In this document: positions 50,980-60,625 of the stretch, in pieces
Position numbering within the stretch: the stretch's first letter is position 1
Layout of the letters: each line of letters opens with the position of its first letter
Notes under the pieces: generated by a model
The model's input: only the letters and a program-made list of their open reading frames with translations
What the model was told of the DNA's origin: nothing
Database searches by the model: none
Assembly: GCF_004614165.1 (NCBI RefSeq)
Contig: NZ_SPVG01000250.1
Span: forward strand, 1 to 64,000
Reading direction: 5' to 3'
Origin: Duganella callida
GTDB lineage: Bacteria; Pseudomonadota; Gammaproteobacteria; Burkholderiales; Burkholderiaceae_D
DNA: 64,000 nt
Translations under genes and position numbers: made by a program

Positions 50980-52167
50980 TTAGGCCAGCAGTCCGCGCTG
51001 CGCCAGATTGCGATACAGGGCGCGTACGCCGAAAGTCCACGGCGTGATCGCGTCGCTCAGTTGTACGTGATTGACCAGCGCGCCCAGCGACGGGGTGCTG
51101 ATGGTGACGCGGTCGCCCAGCTTGTGGGTGAAGCCGGCGCCAGGCGCGCCACGGTCCTTGATCGGCGAGAACATGGTGCCCAGGAAAAGCATGAAGCCGT
51201 CCGGGTACTGGTGGTGCGCGCCGGCGGTCTGCGACACCAGGTCGAGCGGATCGCGGCTGATTTCGCGCATGCGGCTCTCGCCATCCAGACGGAACTCGTC
51301 TTCCGCGCCTTCGATCAGCAGGCGGATTTCGGCGTTGCGTACGGTGTCCAGCGTGAACTTGTCGTCAAACAGGCGGATGAACGGCCCGATGCCGCAGGAG
51401 GCGTTGTTGTCCTTGGCTTTACCGAGCAGCAGCGCGCTGCGGCCTTCGATGTCGCGCAGGTTGACGTCGTTGCCCAGCGCCGCGCCGACCACTTCCGCGC
51501 GGCTGTTCACCGCCAGCACCACTTCCGGTTCCGGGTTGTTCCACTTCGAGGCTGGATGCAGACCCACGTCTGCGCCAAAGCCGACCGCCGACATCGGCTG
51601 CGATTTGGAGAACACCTCGGCGTACGGACCGATGCCGACTTCCATGTACTGCGACCAGGCGCCGCGCGCGATGAACTGCTGCTTCAGCTTTTCCGCCTCC
51701 GGCGAGCCGGGCTTGATGGCCGACAGGTCGGCGCCGATATCTTCCAGCAGCGACTTGCGCAGCTCGTCGGCCTTGGCCGGGTTGCCGCCGGCCTGTTCTT
51801 CGATCACGCGTTCCAGCAGGCTGACCGCGAAGGTCACGCCGCAGGCCTTGATGGCCTGCAGGTCGTTCGGCGCCAGCAGGTAGGGCGCGCCGGCGGTGCC
51901 GTTCAGCGAATTTTCGATCAGCGCCTCGGCGTCGCCCAGCGATTCGCCTTGCGCCGATTTGGCGAAGGCCACCACGTCCTGGCGGTCCAGCAGGTCGGCC
52001 ACGGTGGATATCTGTTTGGTGATGTCGAAGACTTCGCCATTGCGCACCACGACCACGCTCGGGCCGTTGATGTCGCCGGCGCGCCATACGCGGCCGACCA
52101 GCAGGGCGTCCGACAGGTCGGCCGGCAGATGCGCCGCCAGCGGCGCGTGCTTGAGAGTGTTTTTCAC
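50980..52167 (-). CDS. xylX: 2-keto-3-deoxy-D-xylonate dehydratase (FAH family)
   Basis: A 395-residue protein of the fumarylacetoacetate hydrolase superfamily, closely like Caulobacter XylX in sequence and length. Matching stretches are VTFAVSLLERVIEE, WNNPEPEVVLAVNSR, AALGNDVNLRDIEGRSALLLGKAKDNNASCGIGPFIRLFD and GFTHKLGDRVTISTP. It dehydrates 2-keto-3-deoxy-xylonate to alpha-ketoglutarate semialdehyde. The start is GTG with AAGGA upstream. The next Weimberg enzyme, XylA-type semialdehyde dehydrogenase, is not next to it as it is in Caulobacter; a glucarate dehydratase gene is there instead. Confidence 0.93.
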   Translation of the reverse strand: MKNTLKHAPLAAHLPADLSDALLVGRVWRAGDINGPSVVVVRNGEVFDITKQISTVADLLDRQDVVAFAKSAQGESLGDAEALIENSLNGTAGAPYLLAPNDLQAIKACGVTFAVSLLERVIEEQAGGNPAKADELRKSLLEDIGADLSAIKPGSPEAEKLKQQFIARGAWSQYMEVGIGPYAEVFSKSQPMSAVGFGADVGLHPASKWNNPEPEVVLAVNSRAEVVGAALGNDVNLRDIEGRSALLLGKAKDNNASCGIGPFIRLFDDKFTLDTVRNAEIRLLIEGAEDEFRLDGESRMREISRDPLDLVSQTAGAHHQYPDGFMLFLGTMFSPIKDRGAPGAGFTHKLGDRVTISTPSLGALVNHVQLSDAITPWTFGVRALYRNLAQRGLLA

Positions 52168-52195
52168 GGGATTTCCTTGTCTCGTAAAGCTGGGG

Positions 52196-53569
52196 TCAGC
52201 GCCCCAGGCTCGGTTTTTTCGGAGAATACGTCCAGCCAGGTACTAAATAACGCATCGCCACCGCGTCGTCGCGCGCCGTGGTGGCCACCTTCTTGTACAG
52301 CGCATGCGCCGCTGCGATGCGGTCCATGTCCGGTTCAATGCCCAGGCCAGGCGCTTGTGGCACCTGTACCGCCCCGCCAGCGATCCGCAGCGGTGCGCGC
52401 GTCAGGCGCTCCTGGCCTTCCTGCCAGATCCAGTGCGTGTCGATGGCGGTGATGCGGCCCGGCGCGGCCGCCGCCGCGTGGGTGAACATCGCCAGCGAAA
52501 CGTCAAAGTGGTTGTTCGAGTGCGAGCCCCAGGTCAGTCCCCAGTCATCGCACAGCTGCGCCAGACGCACCGAACCCTGCATGGTCCAGAAGTGCGGATC
52601 GGCCAGCGGAATATCGACGGCGCCCAGCAGATGGGAGTGCGCCATCTGGCGCCAGTCGGTGGCGATCATGTTGGTGGCGGTGGGGATGCCGGTGGCGCGG
52701 CGGAATTCGGCCATGATCTCGCGGCCGGAATAGCCGTCTTCGGCGCCGCAAGGATCTTCGGCGTAAGCCAGGATGTGGCCCTGGCCGCGGCAAAGGTCGA
52801 TTGCTTCGCGCAGCGACCAGGCGCCGTTCGGGTCCAGCGTCACACGGGAATCGGGGAAGCGCGCTTTGATGGCGGCGACAGCTTCCATCTCGTCGGCGCC
52901 GCGCATCACGCCGCCCTTCAGCTTGAAATCCTTGAAGCCGTATTTTTCCACCGTGGCCTCGGCCAGTTCGGCGATGGCGGCCGGCGTCATCGCGGCCTGA
53001 TGGCGGCGGGCATACCAGCCGCTCTGCCCTTCGCCGCTCAGATACGGCAGATCGGTGCGCTCACGCTCGCCGAGGTAGAACAGGTAGGCCAGCATCGGCA
53101 CGCTGTCGCGCTGCTGGCCCGCGCCCAGCAGTTCGCAGACGGGCACGCCCAGGTGCTGCCCCAGCAGGTCGAGCAGCGCCGCCTCGACGGCGGTGATGAC
53201 GTTGTCCAGACGCAGATTGATCTCGTGCGGCTGCTTCAGCACTTCCGCCTCGGCGGCCGAAGTCACCTGGTGATGGCCGCCGATGGCGGCGCGGATGCTG
53301 TTCAGCGTGCGGTTGTAGCGGCCGATCGCAGTCCCCACCACCAGCGGTACGGCGGTTTCCAGCGCGCGCAGGATGCCCGCGCCGCCCGGCACTTCGCCCA
53401 TGCCGGTATTGCCTGCGCTATCTTTCAACAACACCAGATTACGGGTAAAGAACGGAGCATGGGCGCCGCACAGATTCAACAGCATGCTGTCGTAACCTGC
53501 CACTGGTATCACCCGCATCTCCGTTATCACCGGACCGACTGCTTCCGGCGTTTTTGTTGCATATACCAT
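52196..53569 (-). CDS. gudD: Glucarate dehydratase (enolase superfamily)
   Basis: A 457-residue enolase-superfamily enzyme of the glucarate dehydratase subgroup. Diagnostic stretches are the N-terminal capping domain [35 protein letters not shown], the KxK motif in [10 protein letters not shown], the metal-ligand strand [15 protein letters not shown], and [17 protein letters not shown] with the catalytic His. It converts D-glucarate to 5-keto-4-deoxyglucarate. It is the first gene of the nine-gene xylose operon, whose upstream region holds a TAGCGCTA palindrome. It probably handles glucuronate cut from glucuronoxylan after oxidation to glucarate. Confidence 0.9.
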   Translation of the reverse strand: MVYATKTPEAVGPVITEMRVIPVAGYDSMLLNLCGAHAPFFTRNLVLLKDSAGNTGMGEVPGGAGILRALETAVPLVVGTAIGRYNRTLNSIRAAIGGHHQVTSAAEAEVLKQPHEINLRLDNVITAVEAALLDLLGQHLGVPVCELLGAGQQRDSVPMLAYLFYLGERERTDLPYLSGEGQSGWYARRHQAAMTPAAIAELAEATVEKYGFKDFKLKGGVMRGADEMEAVAAIKARFPDSRVTLDPNGAWSLREAIDLCRGQGHILAYAEDPCGAEDGYSGREIMAEFRRATGIPTATNMIATDWRQMAHSHLLGAVDIPLADPHFWTMQGSVRLAQLCDDWGLTWGSHSNNHFDVSLAMFTHAAAAAPGRITAIDTHWIWQEGQERLTRAPLRIAGGAVQVPQAPGLGIEPDMDRIAAAHALYKKVATTARDDAVAMRYLVPGWTYSPKKPSLGR

Positions 53570-53584
53570 CCTCTTACCCTAAAA

Positions 53585-53600
53585 TGAATAGCGCTAACAT
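53585..53600. promoter_or_regulatory. LacI-type operator in the divergent xylan promoter
   Basis: TGAATAGCGCTAACAT contains the perfect palindrome TAGCGCTA centred at 53592/53593, in the 51-bp gap between gudD and the esterase gene. The core and the CA at its right edge resemble the TGGTAGCGCTACCA form recognised by LacI-family xylose regulators (XylR of Caulobacter type, from memory). The likely binder is the LacI-family protein encoded at 62838. Confidence 0.6.
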
Positions 53601-53620
53601 TTTGTGAGTGTGAAGGATTT

Positions 53621-54877
53621 ATGCGATCAAGTCAACACGCATTACGTAGCTGTTTAGGGGCTGCTGCCGCAGTATGTTTGATGGGTTCCGCCGGCGCCGA
53701 ACCGGCGAGCCACTGGGTGGCCAGTTGGGGTGCGGCGCAACAGATCGTCGAGCCCAACAACGAGCTGGCGGCGGAAAAATGGCGCGACGCCAGCCTGCGC
53801 CAGATCGTGCGCCTCACTCTGGGCGGGCAGCAGTTGCGGGTGCGGATCAGCAATGCATATGGCACCGCACCATTATTGCTCGAAGGCGCCAGCGTCGGCC
53901 TGGCCACGGCGCCCGGCAATGCCGATATCGCCGCCGGCTCCCTGCATCCGCTGACCTTCGACGGCCGCACCAGCATCATGATTCCCGCGGGCGCCGAGTA
54001 TTACAGCGATCCGGTACAGATGACGGTGAAACCGGCCTCGGACCTGGCGATCTCCATGTATTTCAAGGACGCGCCGGCGCGCCAGAGCGGCCATCCTGGC
54101 TCGCGCAGCAACAGCTTTATTGCCAAGGGCAATCGCGTCATGGACGCCGCCTGGGGCGACACCGACAAGATCGCCCACTGGTACGCGCTCAGCGATGTCG
54201 AGGTGCGGGCGCCCCGTTCCACCGGCGCCGTGGTCACCATCGGCGATTCCATCACCGACGGCTACGGCGTCCCCACCGACACCAACACCCGCTGGCCGGA
54301 CGTGCTGGCGGCGCGCCTGCGTGACAACCACTACACGATGGGCGTGGTCAACGCCGGGATTGGCGGCGGCCGCATGCTGCGCGACGGCACCGGCCCGAAT
54401 CTGGCCTCACGCTTCGACCGCGACGTGCTGTCACGCGCAGGCGTCACCCACGCGCTGGTGCTGATCGGCGTGAACGACATGGGCAGCCAGCACCGCAATG
54501 GTCCTGATACGCCGGCCGACCGCCAGCAACTGCTGGCCGATCTGAAACTGGCTTACCGTCAGCTGGCCGAACGCGCACACGCCCATGGCGTGTGCCTGAT
54601 CGCCGGCACCATCACGCCCTACAGCGGCAGCGATTACTATCGCCCCGCCGCTGAAAACGAGGCGGACCGGCAGGAGCTGAACAACTGGATACGCGGCTCC
54701 GGCGTGTTCGACGCGGTGGCCGACTTCGACGCGGCGCTGCGCGACCCGGCCCAGCCCAAGCTGCTGAAAAAAGTCTACGACAACGACGGCCTGCATCCCA
54801 ATCTGGCCGGCTACCGCGCGCTCGGCGATACCGTGCCGCTGGCGGCTTTGCGCAAAAGCTGCGGAGGCGGCAAATGA
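53621..54877 (+). CDS. Secreted SGNH/GDSL-family esterase
   Basis: A 418-residue exported SGNH hydrolase (signal ending MGSAGA-EP). An N-terminal beta-sandwich region (about 30-190) precedes the catalytic domain. Catalytic residues are Ser210 in VVTIGDSITDGYG, Gly/Asn in GIGGGRML and IGVNDMG, and Asp389/His392 in NDGLHPN. In this xylan cluster it most likely removes acetyl groups from xylan, though rhamnogalacturonan acetylesterases share the fold. It begins the divergent operon esterase-GH43-GH115 and overlaps the GH43 gene by 4 bp. Confidence 0.88.
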   Translation: MRSSQHALRSCLGAAAAVCLMGSAGAEPASHWVASWGAAQQIVEPNNELAAEKWRDASLRQIVRLTLGGQQLRVRISNAYGTAPLLLEGASVGLATAPGNADIAAGSLHPLTFDGRTSIMIPAGAEYYSDPVQMTVKPASDLAISMYFKDAPARQSGHPGSRSNSFIAKGNRVMDAAWGDTDKIAHWYALSDVEVRAPRSTGAVVTIGDSITDGYGVPTDTNTRWPDVLAARLRDNHYTMGVVNAGIGGGRMLRDGTGPNLASRFDRDVLSRAGVTHALVLIGVNDMGSQHRNGPDTPADRQQLLADLKLAYRQLAERAHAHGVCLIAGTITPYSGSDYYRPAAENEADRQELNNWIRGSGVFDAVADFDAALRDPAQPKLLKKVYDNDGLHPNLAGYRALGDTVPLAALRKSCGGGK

Positions 54878-56520
54878 TGTCGCTGCGCACCGCCGCATCG
54901 GCGTTTTCGACACTTTCGACACTTTCGGCATTCTCGGCGCTGGTCGGTATAACCTCCCTGGCGGCGCCGGCACATGCGGCCGAGGCGAAGCAGCCCGCCA
55001 GCTACAGCAACCCGGTGCTGAGCGGTTTCCACGCCGATCCCAGCATCTGCCGCGTCGGCGGCGATTATTATCTGGCCACCAGCAGCTTCGAATACTTCCC
55101 CGGCGTACCCATCTTCCATAGCAAGGACCTGGTGCACTGGCGCCAGATCGGCCACGCGCTGACACTCGCCAGCCAGCTGAATCTGACGCACACCCGCAGC
55201 TCGCAGGGCATCTACGCACCGACGCTGCGCTGCCATGACGGTGTGTTCTACATGGTCACCACCAATATGGAGGGCGGCGGCGCGTTCTACGTGCACACCC
55301 GCGATCCAGCCGGCGAATGGTCGGAACCGGTGTGGCTGAACGATCCGGCCTTCGCCATGGACCCATCGCTGTTCTTCGACGACGACGGCAAGGTGTATTA
55401 CACCCGTCACGGCGGCGGCGAGCACGGTGGCGTGTACCAGGCCGAAATCGACCTCAAGGCCGGCAAGCTGCTGGAACAGCCGCGCCTCGTCTGGTCCGGC
55501 ACCGGCGGCGTGTGGCCGGAAGGTCCGCATCTGTACAAGCACGATGGCCAGTACTATCTGCTGATTTCGGAAGGCGGCACCTCCTATAACCACAGCCTGA
55601 CCATGGCGCGCTCCCCGTCGCCGATGGGACCATACACCGCTTATGCGGGCAATCCCGTCATCACGCACCGCGGCCATCCCGAGCTGCCGCTGCAAGCCAT
55701 CGGTCACGGCGATCTGGTGCAAACGCCGGAAGGCAAATGGTGGATGCCGCTGCTGGGCATACGGCCGGTGGAGCAGAAACATCATCTGGGCCGCGAGACC
55801 ATGCTGACGCCAGTCGCCTGGAACAAGGACGGCTGGCTGACCGTGAACAGCGGCCAGCCGCTGGCACTGGAGATGTCCGGCGCCGGCCTGCCGCCGGCGG
55901 CACCATGGCCCGCGCAACCGGTGCGCGACGAATTCGACGCCCCGAGGCTCGCGCTGCACTGGACACAGCTGCGCGGACCCGGCGACGGCCTGTGGTCACT
56001 CAGCGAGTGTGCCGGCCATCTGCGTCTGAAGGGCAGCAGCGTCACCATGAACGACATCGCCCAGCCGGCATTTATCGCGCGCCGGCAGGAACACATGCGC
56101 ATGCGCGCGGCCACCCAGCTCGAATTCCAGCCGGCTGCCGCAAGCGAAGCGGCCGGCCTGGTGCTGCGCCAGAATGAGAAGAACTACTACGAACTGCGGA
56201 TCACCGGCGCGCCGCGGCGCCGGCTGGAGCTGGTGGAACGCGTGCAGGGTGTGACCACGCTGAAGGGCAGCGCGGAGCTGCCTGCCGGTCCCGTGGTGCT
56301 GCAGGTCGAATCGTGGCCGGATCATTATGTCTTCAGTTTTGGCAGCGGCAGCGGGCCGTTCAAGCCTGTCGGCTCCTTGCCTACCGCACCGCTGTCGTCG
56401 GAAGCGGCGGGCGGATTTACCGGCGTCTTCATCGGCATGTACGCCGAAGGCGCCAAACCGCGGCAAGCCATGCCTGCCGCAGATTTTGCATGGTTCGACT
56501 ACCAGCCAGTGGAAAAATAA
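54874..56520 (+). CDS. GH43 beta-xylosidase / arabinofuranosidase
   Basis: A 548-residue exported GH43 enzyme. The three catalytic acids are in HADPS (Asp55), AMDPSLFF (Asp163) and GVWPEGPHLY (Glu216). A C-terminal beta-sandwich domain (about 350-545) matches the GH43 subfamilies that act on xylo-oligosaccharides. The signal peptide carries a short repeat (FSTLSTLSAFSAL). It starts at an ATGATG that overlaps the esterase stop. It would release xylose or arabinose units from oligosaccharides outside or in the periplasm. Confidence 0.92.
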   Translation: MMSLRTAASAFSTLSTLSAFSALVGITSLAAPAHAAEAKQPASYSNPVLSGFHADPSICRVGGDYYLATSSFEYFPGVPIFHSKDLVHWRQIGHALTLASQLNLTHTRSSQGIYAPTLRCHDGVFYMVTTNMEGGGAFYVHTRDPAGEWSEPVWLNDPAFAMDPSLFFDDDGKVYYTRHGGGEHGGVYQAEIDLKAGKLLEQPRLVWSGTGGVWPEGPHLYKHDGQYYLLISEGGTSYNHSLTMARSPSPMGPYTAYAGNPVITHRGHPELPLQAIGHGDLVQTPEGKWWMPLLGIRPVEQKHHLGRETMLTPVAWNKDGWLTVNSGQPLALEMSGAGLPPAAPWPAQPVRDEFDAPRLALHWTQLRGPGDGLWSLSECAGHLRLKGSSVTMNDIAQPAFIARRQEHMRMRAATQLEFQPAAASEAAGLVLRQNEKNYYELRITGAPRRRLELVERVQGVTTLKGSAELPAGPVVLQVESWPDHYVFSFGSGSGPFKPVGSLPTAPLSSEAAGGFTGVFIGMYAEGAKPRQAMPAADFAWFDYQPVEK

Positions 56521-56526
56521 ACCGAT

Positions 56527-59391
56527 ATGAGACAACGCTTGATCGCCGCCGGGGCCGTGCTATTGGCCCTGTTTTCCCACGCCCTGCCCGCCCATGCGCT
56601 GGGCCAGAAAAAACTGGCCTGGTTCGACCAGCCGCCCGCCGACGCCGTCGCGCTGGCCCGTAACGGCCAGGCCGCCCGACTGTATATCGATGCGAACGAC
56701 TATCCCGGCGTGATACGCGCGGCCGGCGATCTGCAGGCCGACATCGGCCGCGTCAGCGCCGCCAAACCGGTGCTGAACCAGGACGGCAAGCCGGCCGGCA
56801 CCGATGTGGTCATCATCGGCACCGTGGGAAAAAGCGCGCTGATCGATCAACTGGTGGCGGCCGGCAAGCTGGATGTCTCCGCCATCAAGGGCAAATGGGA
56901 AGGCTGGCAGGTACAGACGCTGAGCAAACCGCTGCCAGGCGTCGAGCGCGCGCTGGTCATCGCCGGCAGCGACAAGCGCGGCACCATCTACGGCATCTAT
57001 GAGATGTCCGAGCAGATTGGCGTCTCGCCCTGGAACTGGTGGGCCGACGTGCCGGCGGCGAAGCACGGTAACGTGTACGCCTCCGCCAGCGCCGCCGTCA
57101 GCGATGCGCCGGTGGTACAGTATCGCGGCATCTTTCTGAATGACGAAGCGCCGGCGCTGACCGGCTGGGTCAAGCAGCGCTACGGCGGCTTCAATCACCA
57201 GTTCTACGAGAAGGTGTTTGAGCTGATCCTGCGCCTGCGCGGCAATTACCTGTGGCCGGCCATGTGGGGCGAAGCCTTCTACGACGACGATAAGCTGAAC
57301 GGCAAGACCGCCGACGAATACGGCGTCGTGATCGGCACCTCGCACCACGAACCGATGATGCGCGCCCACGATGAGTGGCGCCGCTATGGCGGCGGCAAGC
57401 CGTGGGACTACAACCGCAGCGGCGACGCCCTGCGCGAATTCTGGACGCAGGGTCTGCGCGTCTCGCAAGGCCAGGAAAAGCTGATCACGCTGGGCATGCG
57501 CGGCGATGGCGACGAGCCGATGTCGCGCGATGCCAACGTCGCGCTGCTGGAACACATTGTCAGCGACCAGCGCGGCATCATCGCCAAAGAGATCAACCCG
57601 GACGTGACCAAGGTGCCGCAGGTATGGGCGCTGTACAAGGAAGTGCAGGAATACTACGAAAAAGGCATGCGCGTGCCGGATGACGTGATGCTGCTGTGGT
57701 GCGACGACAACTGGGGCAACATCCGTCGCCTGCCGACGCCGGAAGAGCGCAAGCGCGCCGGTGGCGCGGGTATCTATTACCACTTCGATTACGTCGGCGG
57801 TCCGCGCTCCTACAAATGGATCAATGTGACGCCGCTGCCCAAGGTGTGGGAGCAGATGCATCTGGCCTGGCAATATAAGGCCGACCGCATGTGGATCGTC
57901 AACGTCGGCGACCTGAAGCCGATGGAAGTGCCGATCGAATTCTTCCTCACCTATGCCTGGAACCCGGCCGCCTGGCCGGCCGAACGTCTGCCGGATTATC
58001 TGAAGCTGTGGGCTGCGCGCGAATTCGGTCCGGAGCATGCGGACGACATCGCCGATATCGTCGCCAGATACGCGAAGTACAACGGCCGTCGCAGGCCGGA
58101 GCAGCTGGAACCCAATACCTATAGCCTGGTGAATTACAACGAAGCCGCGCGCATCGTCGATGAATACAAGGCCATCGTCGCGCGCGCGGAAAAGATCTCG
58201 GCGGCACTGCCGGCGGCAAGGCGCGATGCCTTCTTCCAGTTGGTGCTGTACCCGGTCAAGGCCAGCGCGGTGGTGAACGAGCTGTATGTCACGGCCGGCT
58301 TGAACCGCCTGTATGGCCTGCAGGGACGGGCCTCGACCAACGATATGGCGGCCCGTGCGCGCGCCCTGTTCGCAGAAGATGCCGAGCTGGTGCGCCGCTA
58401 TCACGAGGACACCAGCGGCGGCAAGTGGAATCACATGATGTCGCAGACTCACCTCGGCTATACCTACTGGAACCAGCCGCCACGCAACGTCATGCCGCCG
58501 GTGACCGAAATGCAGGTGCCGAAGGGGGCCGACATGGGTGTGGCGGTGGAAGGCAGCGAGCAGGTCTGGCCGGGCCCCGGCGGCGACGCCCTGGCCCTGC
58601 CCGCGCTGAATATCTTCGAGCGCCAGCCGCGCTTCATCGACATCTTCAATCGCGGACGGCAGCCATTCAACTACACCGTGACCAGCAGCGAGCCATGGCT
58701 CACGCTCGACAAGCCCAGGGGCATGGTGAACAAGGAGCAGCGCGTGATCGTCGATGCGCGCTGGGCCGACGTGCCGGATGGCGTCGACCATGCCACACTG
58801 ACCATATCCGGCGCGGGCGTCAGGACGACGGTAAAAGTCCCGCTGCACAAACCGGCCGGCGCGGCAGGCCTGAAAGGCTTTATCGAAACCGGCGGCGTGG
58901 TGGCGATGGAGGCGGAGCACTTCACGCGCGCATTGCCGGCCGGCCAGCGCAGCTGGCTGCGGATTCCGGATCATGGCCGCACCCTGTCCGGCATGACGGT
59001 GCTGCCGGTCGATGCGCCTGCGGATGCGGCGCCGGCCATGCGCCTGGAATACGACATGCAGCTGTTCAGCAGCGGCAAATTCGACGTCCAGACCACGCTG
59101 GCGCCGACGCAGAAGTTCCAGCCCGGCGAGGGCCTGCGCTACGCGATATCGTTTGACGATGAGCCCCCGCAGATCATCAATGTGCACGCGGACGGCAGCG
59201 AAAGAGCCTGGGAACGCACGGTGTCCGATGGCGCGACGGTACTGACCTCACGCCACCTGATCGACAAGCCGGGCAGGCATACCCTGAAGTTCTGGGCCCT
59301 GGACGCGGGCCTCGTGCTGCAAAAACTGGTGGTCAACACCGGCGGGCAGCGCAGCAGCTACCTCGGTCCACCTGAAAGCCCGCGCCAGTAA
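56527..59391 (+). CDS. GH115 xylan alpha-glucuronidase
   Basis: A 954-residue exported enzyme of glycoside hydrolase family 115. Characteristic stretches are GTIYGIYEMSEQIGVSPWNWWADVP, YRGIFLNDEAPAL, RLRGNYLWPAMWGEAFYDDD, YGVVIGTSHHEPMMRAHDEW and DYVGGPRSYKWINVTPLPKVWEQM. A C-terminal beta-domain (about 790-950) begins with GGVVAMEAEHF. GH115 enzymes remove (4-O-methyl)glucuronic acid from internal xylan residues, unlike GH67, which acts at chain ends. It is 6 bp behind the GH43 gene. Confidence 0.94.
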   Translation: MRQRLIAAGAVLLALFSHALPAHALGQKKLAWFDQPPADAVALARNGQAARLYIDANDYPGVIRAAGDLQADIGRVSAAKPVLNQDGKPAGTDVVIIGTVGKSALIDQLVAAGKLDVSAIKGKWEGWQVQTLSKPLPGVERALVIAGSDKRGTIYGIYEMSEQIGVSPWNWWADVPAAKHGNVYASASAAVSDAPVVQYRGIFLNDEAPALTGWVKQRYGGFNHQFYEKVFELILRLRGNYLWPAMWGEAFYDDDKLNGKTADEYGVVIGTSHHEPMMRAHDEWRRYGGGKPWDYNRSGDALREFWTQGLRVSQGQEKLITLGMRGDGDEPMSRDANVALLEHIVSDQRGIIAKEINPDVTKVPQVWALYKEVQEYYEKGMRVPDDVMLLWCDDNWGNIRRLPTPEERKRAGGAGIYYHFDYVGGPRSYKWINVTPLPKVWEQMHLAWQYKADRMWIVNVGDLKPMEVPIEFFLTYAWNPAAWPAERLPDYLKLWAAREFGPEHADDIADIVARYAKYNGRRRPEQLEPNTYSLVNYNEAARIVDEYKAIVARAEKISAALPAARRDAFFQLVLYPVKASAVVNELYVTAGLNRLYGLQGRASTNDMAARARALFAEDAELVRRYHEDTSGGKWNHMMSQTHLGYTYWNQPPRNVMPPVTEMQVPKGADMGVAVEGSEQVWPGPGGDALALPALNIFERQPRFIDIFNRGRQPFNYTVTSSEPWLTLDKPRGMVNKEQRVIVDARWADVPDGVDHATLTISGAGVRTTVKVPLHKPAGAAGLKGFIETGGVVAMEAEHFTRALPAGQRSWLRIPDHGRTLSGMTVLPVDAPADAAPAMRLEYDMQLFSSGKFDVQTTLAPTQKFQPGEGLRYAISFDDEPPQIINVHADGSERAWERTVSDGATVLTSRHLIDKPGRHTLKFWALDAGLVLQKLVVNTGGQRSSYLGPPESPRQ

Positions 59392-59395
59392 AACC

Positions 59396-59425
59396 GTGTC
59401 ATTCCGGCGCAAGCGGGAATGACAC
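59396..59425. repeat. Hairpin repeat GTGTCATTCC between convergent genes
   Basis: GTGTCATTCC (59396-59405) and GGAATGACAC (59416-59425) are exact inverted arms around a 10-nt loop. ATTCC-n-GGAAT hairpins of this kind are widespread intergenic repeats (similar to Neisseria dRS3). It lies 4 bp after the GH115 stop and 10 bp before the end of the xylanase gene and may serve as a terminator for both, though there is no T-run. Confidence 0.7.
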
Positions 59426-59435
59426 ATTGGCCTGA

Positions 59436-60551
59436 TCAGCCACGCGTCGGCATCGCGTTGATCGCCGCCGCAATCGCATCGCGCAGCGGCTTGGCGCGAT
59501 ACTGCTCATCGAACGGCGTCGGCCGCATCTTCTGCCCGTCGGTACGGGGCGCTTCCTTCCATCCCTGCAGCCAGGTGTGGTTATCCGCCATGCCCCACAT
59601 CAGAAAATCCTTGCACTGCCGGTAGCTGAACGTCACGTCCAGATAATCCTTGGCCAGCGCCGCCACGCCCGCATCCCGTTTCGCCACGTCGGCCGGCAGC
59701 TTGCGGTCGTTGACATCGAACTCGGTGACCAGCAGATCCAGTCCCATCCCCGTCACCTCATCCAGGAAGCGGCGCCAATCCTGCTGATGCTTCAAACCCT
59801 TGTCGCTGCTCAGCTCATCCCATGAACCGATATGGCTCTGCAGCCCGAGCGCGTGCACCGGCGTGCCGCGCGATTTCAAATCGTGCAGCAGCTTCAGTAC
59901 CCCTTCACGATGTTTGGCGCTGCCCTCGTCCGGCCGCATGTAATCGTTATAAACCAGCTGCGCCTGTGGCGCATGCTCGTGCGCCAGGCGGAAAGCGAGA
60001 TCGATCTGTTCCAGCGCGCCCAGCTTTTCCGCGAATACATTGCTGCGCAACGCCGCCGTTTTCGGGTCGACCGCCTCATTCACCACGTCATAGCTGTAGA
60101 TCGCGCTGCCGAAATGTGCGCACACCGTGGCGACATGCTTGCGCAGCAGTTGCTCCGCCGCCTGCACCGGCCGAGTGCCGAAGTCGTATTCATTTACCCA
60201 CTTCGGCAGCCACTTGGCGTCCTGCCAGATGAGATTATGTCCGCGCACGGTCATGCCCTGCGATTTGGCCCAGGCATACAGCTCGTCGGCCGGACCGAAG
60301 TTGTATTGCCCCTGACGCGGTTCGAGCGCCTGCCACTTGCCCTCGTTTTCGGCGACCAGCATGTCGCACTCGCGCACCATCAAATCCTTGTAGCCGGAGT
60401 CGCGCAAAGCGCCATGGCTGATCGCATTGCCGACCCGCAGACCTTTGCGTTTGCCCAGCGCCTTCAAGGGCTCCTGCGTTTCGGCGGCATGCAGCGGCAG
60501 CACTGCGCCGGCAGCCATCATGACCAGCATATCGCGGCGGGAAATCGTCAT
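59436..60551 (-). CDS. GH10 endo-1,4-beta-xylanase
   Basis: A 371-residue glycoside hydrolase family 10 enzyme. The N-terminus has a twin-arginine signal (ISRRDMLVMMAAGAVLP). Catalytic residues are Glu159 in YDVVNEAVD (acid/base) and Glu277 in LVTEFDVND (nucleophile). LVAENEGKWQ and RGHNLIWQ are family hallmarks. It has no carbohydrate-binding module, so it may act on soluble xylan or large oligosaccharides. It is divergent from the GH67 gene, with a LacI-type palindrome between them. Confidence 0.95.
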   Translation of the reverse strand: MTISRRDMLVMMAAGAVLPLHAAETQEPLKALGKRKGLRVGNAISHGALRDSGYKDLMVRECDMLVAENEGKWQALEPRQGQYNFGPADELYAWAKSQGMTVRGHNLIWQDAKWLPKWVNEYDFGTRPVQAAEQLLRKHVATVCAHFGSAIYSYDVVNEAVDPKTAALRSNVFAEKLGALEQIDLAFRLAHEHAPQAQLVYNDYMRPDEGSAKHREGVLKLLHDLKSRGTPVHALGLQSHIGSWDELSSDKGLKHQQDWRRFLDEVTGMGLDLLVTEFDVNDRKLPADVAKRDAGVAALAKDYLDVTFSYRQCKDFLMWGMADNHTWLQGWKEAPRTDGQKMRPTPFDEQYRAKPLRDAIAAAINAMPTRG

Positions 60552-60595
60552 TTTGTCTCACTCCTCGTTGGAATTGTTTGGCATAATAGGAAAAA

Positions 60596-60609
60596 TGGTT
60601 ACGCTACCA
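60596..60609. promoter_or_regulatory. LacI-type operator between xylanase and GH67 genes
   Basis: TGGTTACGCTACCA, inside ATGGT-tacgct-ACCAT, matches 12 of 14 positions of TGGTAGCGCTACCA. It is centred in the 74-bp divergent region, so one bound repressor could control both genes. A TATTAT (minus strand, 60588-60583) near it may be the -10 of the xylanase gene. Confidence 0.7.
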
Positions 60610-60625
60610 TAAATTCGGAGACATA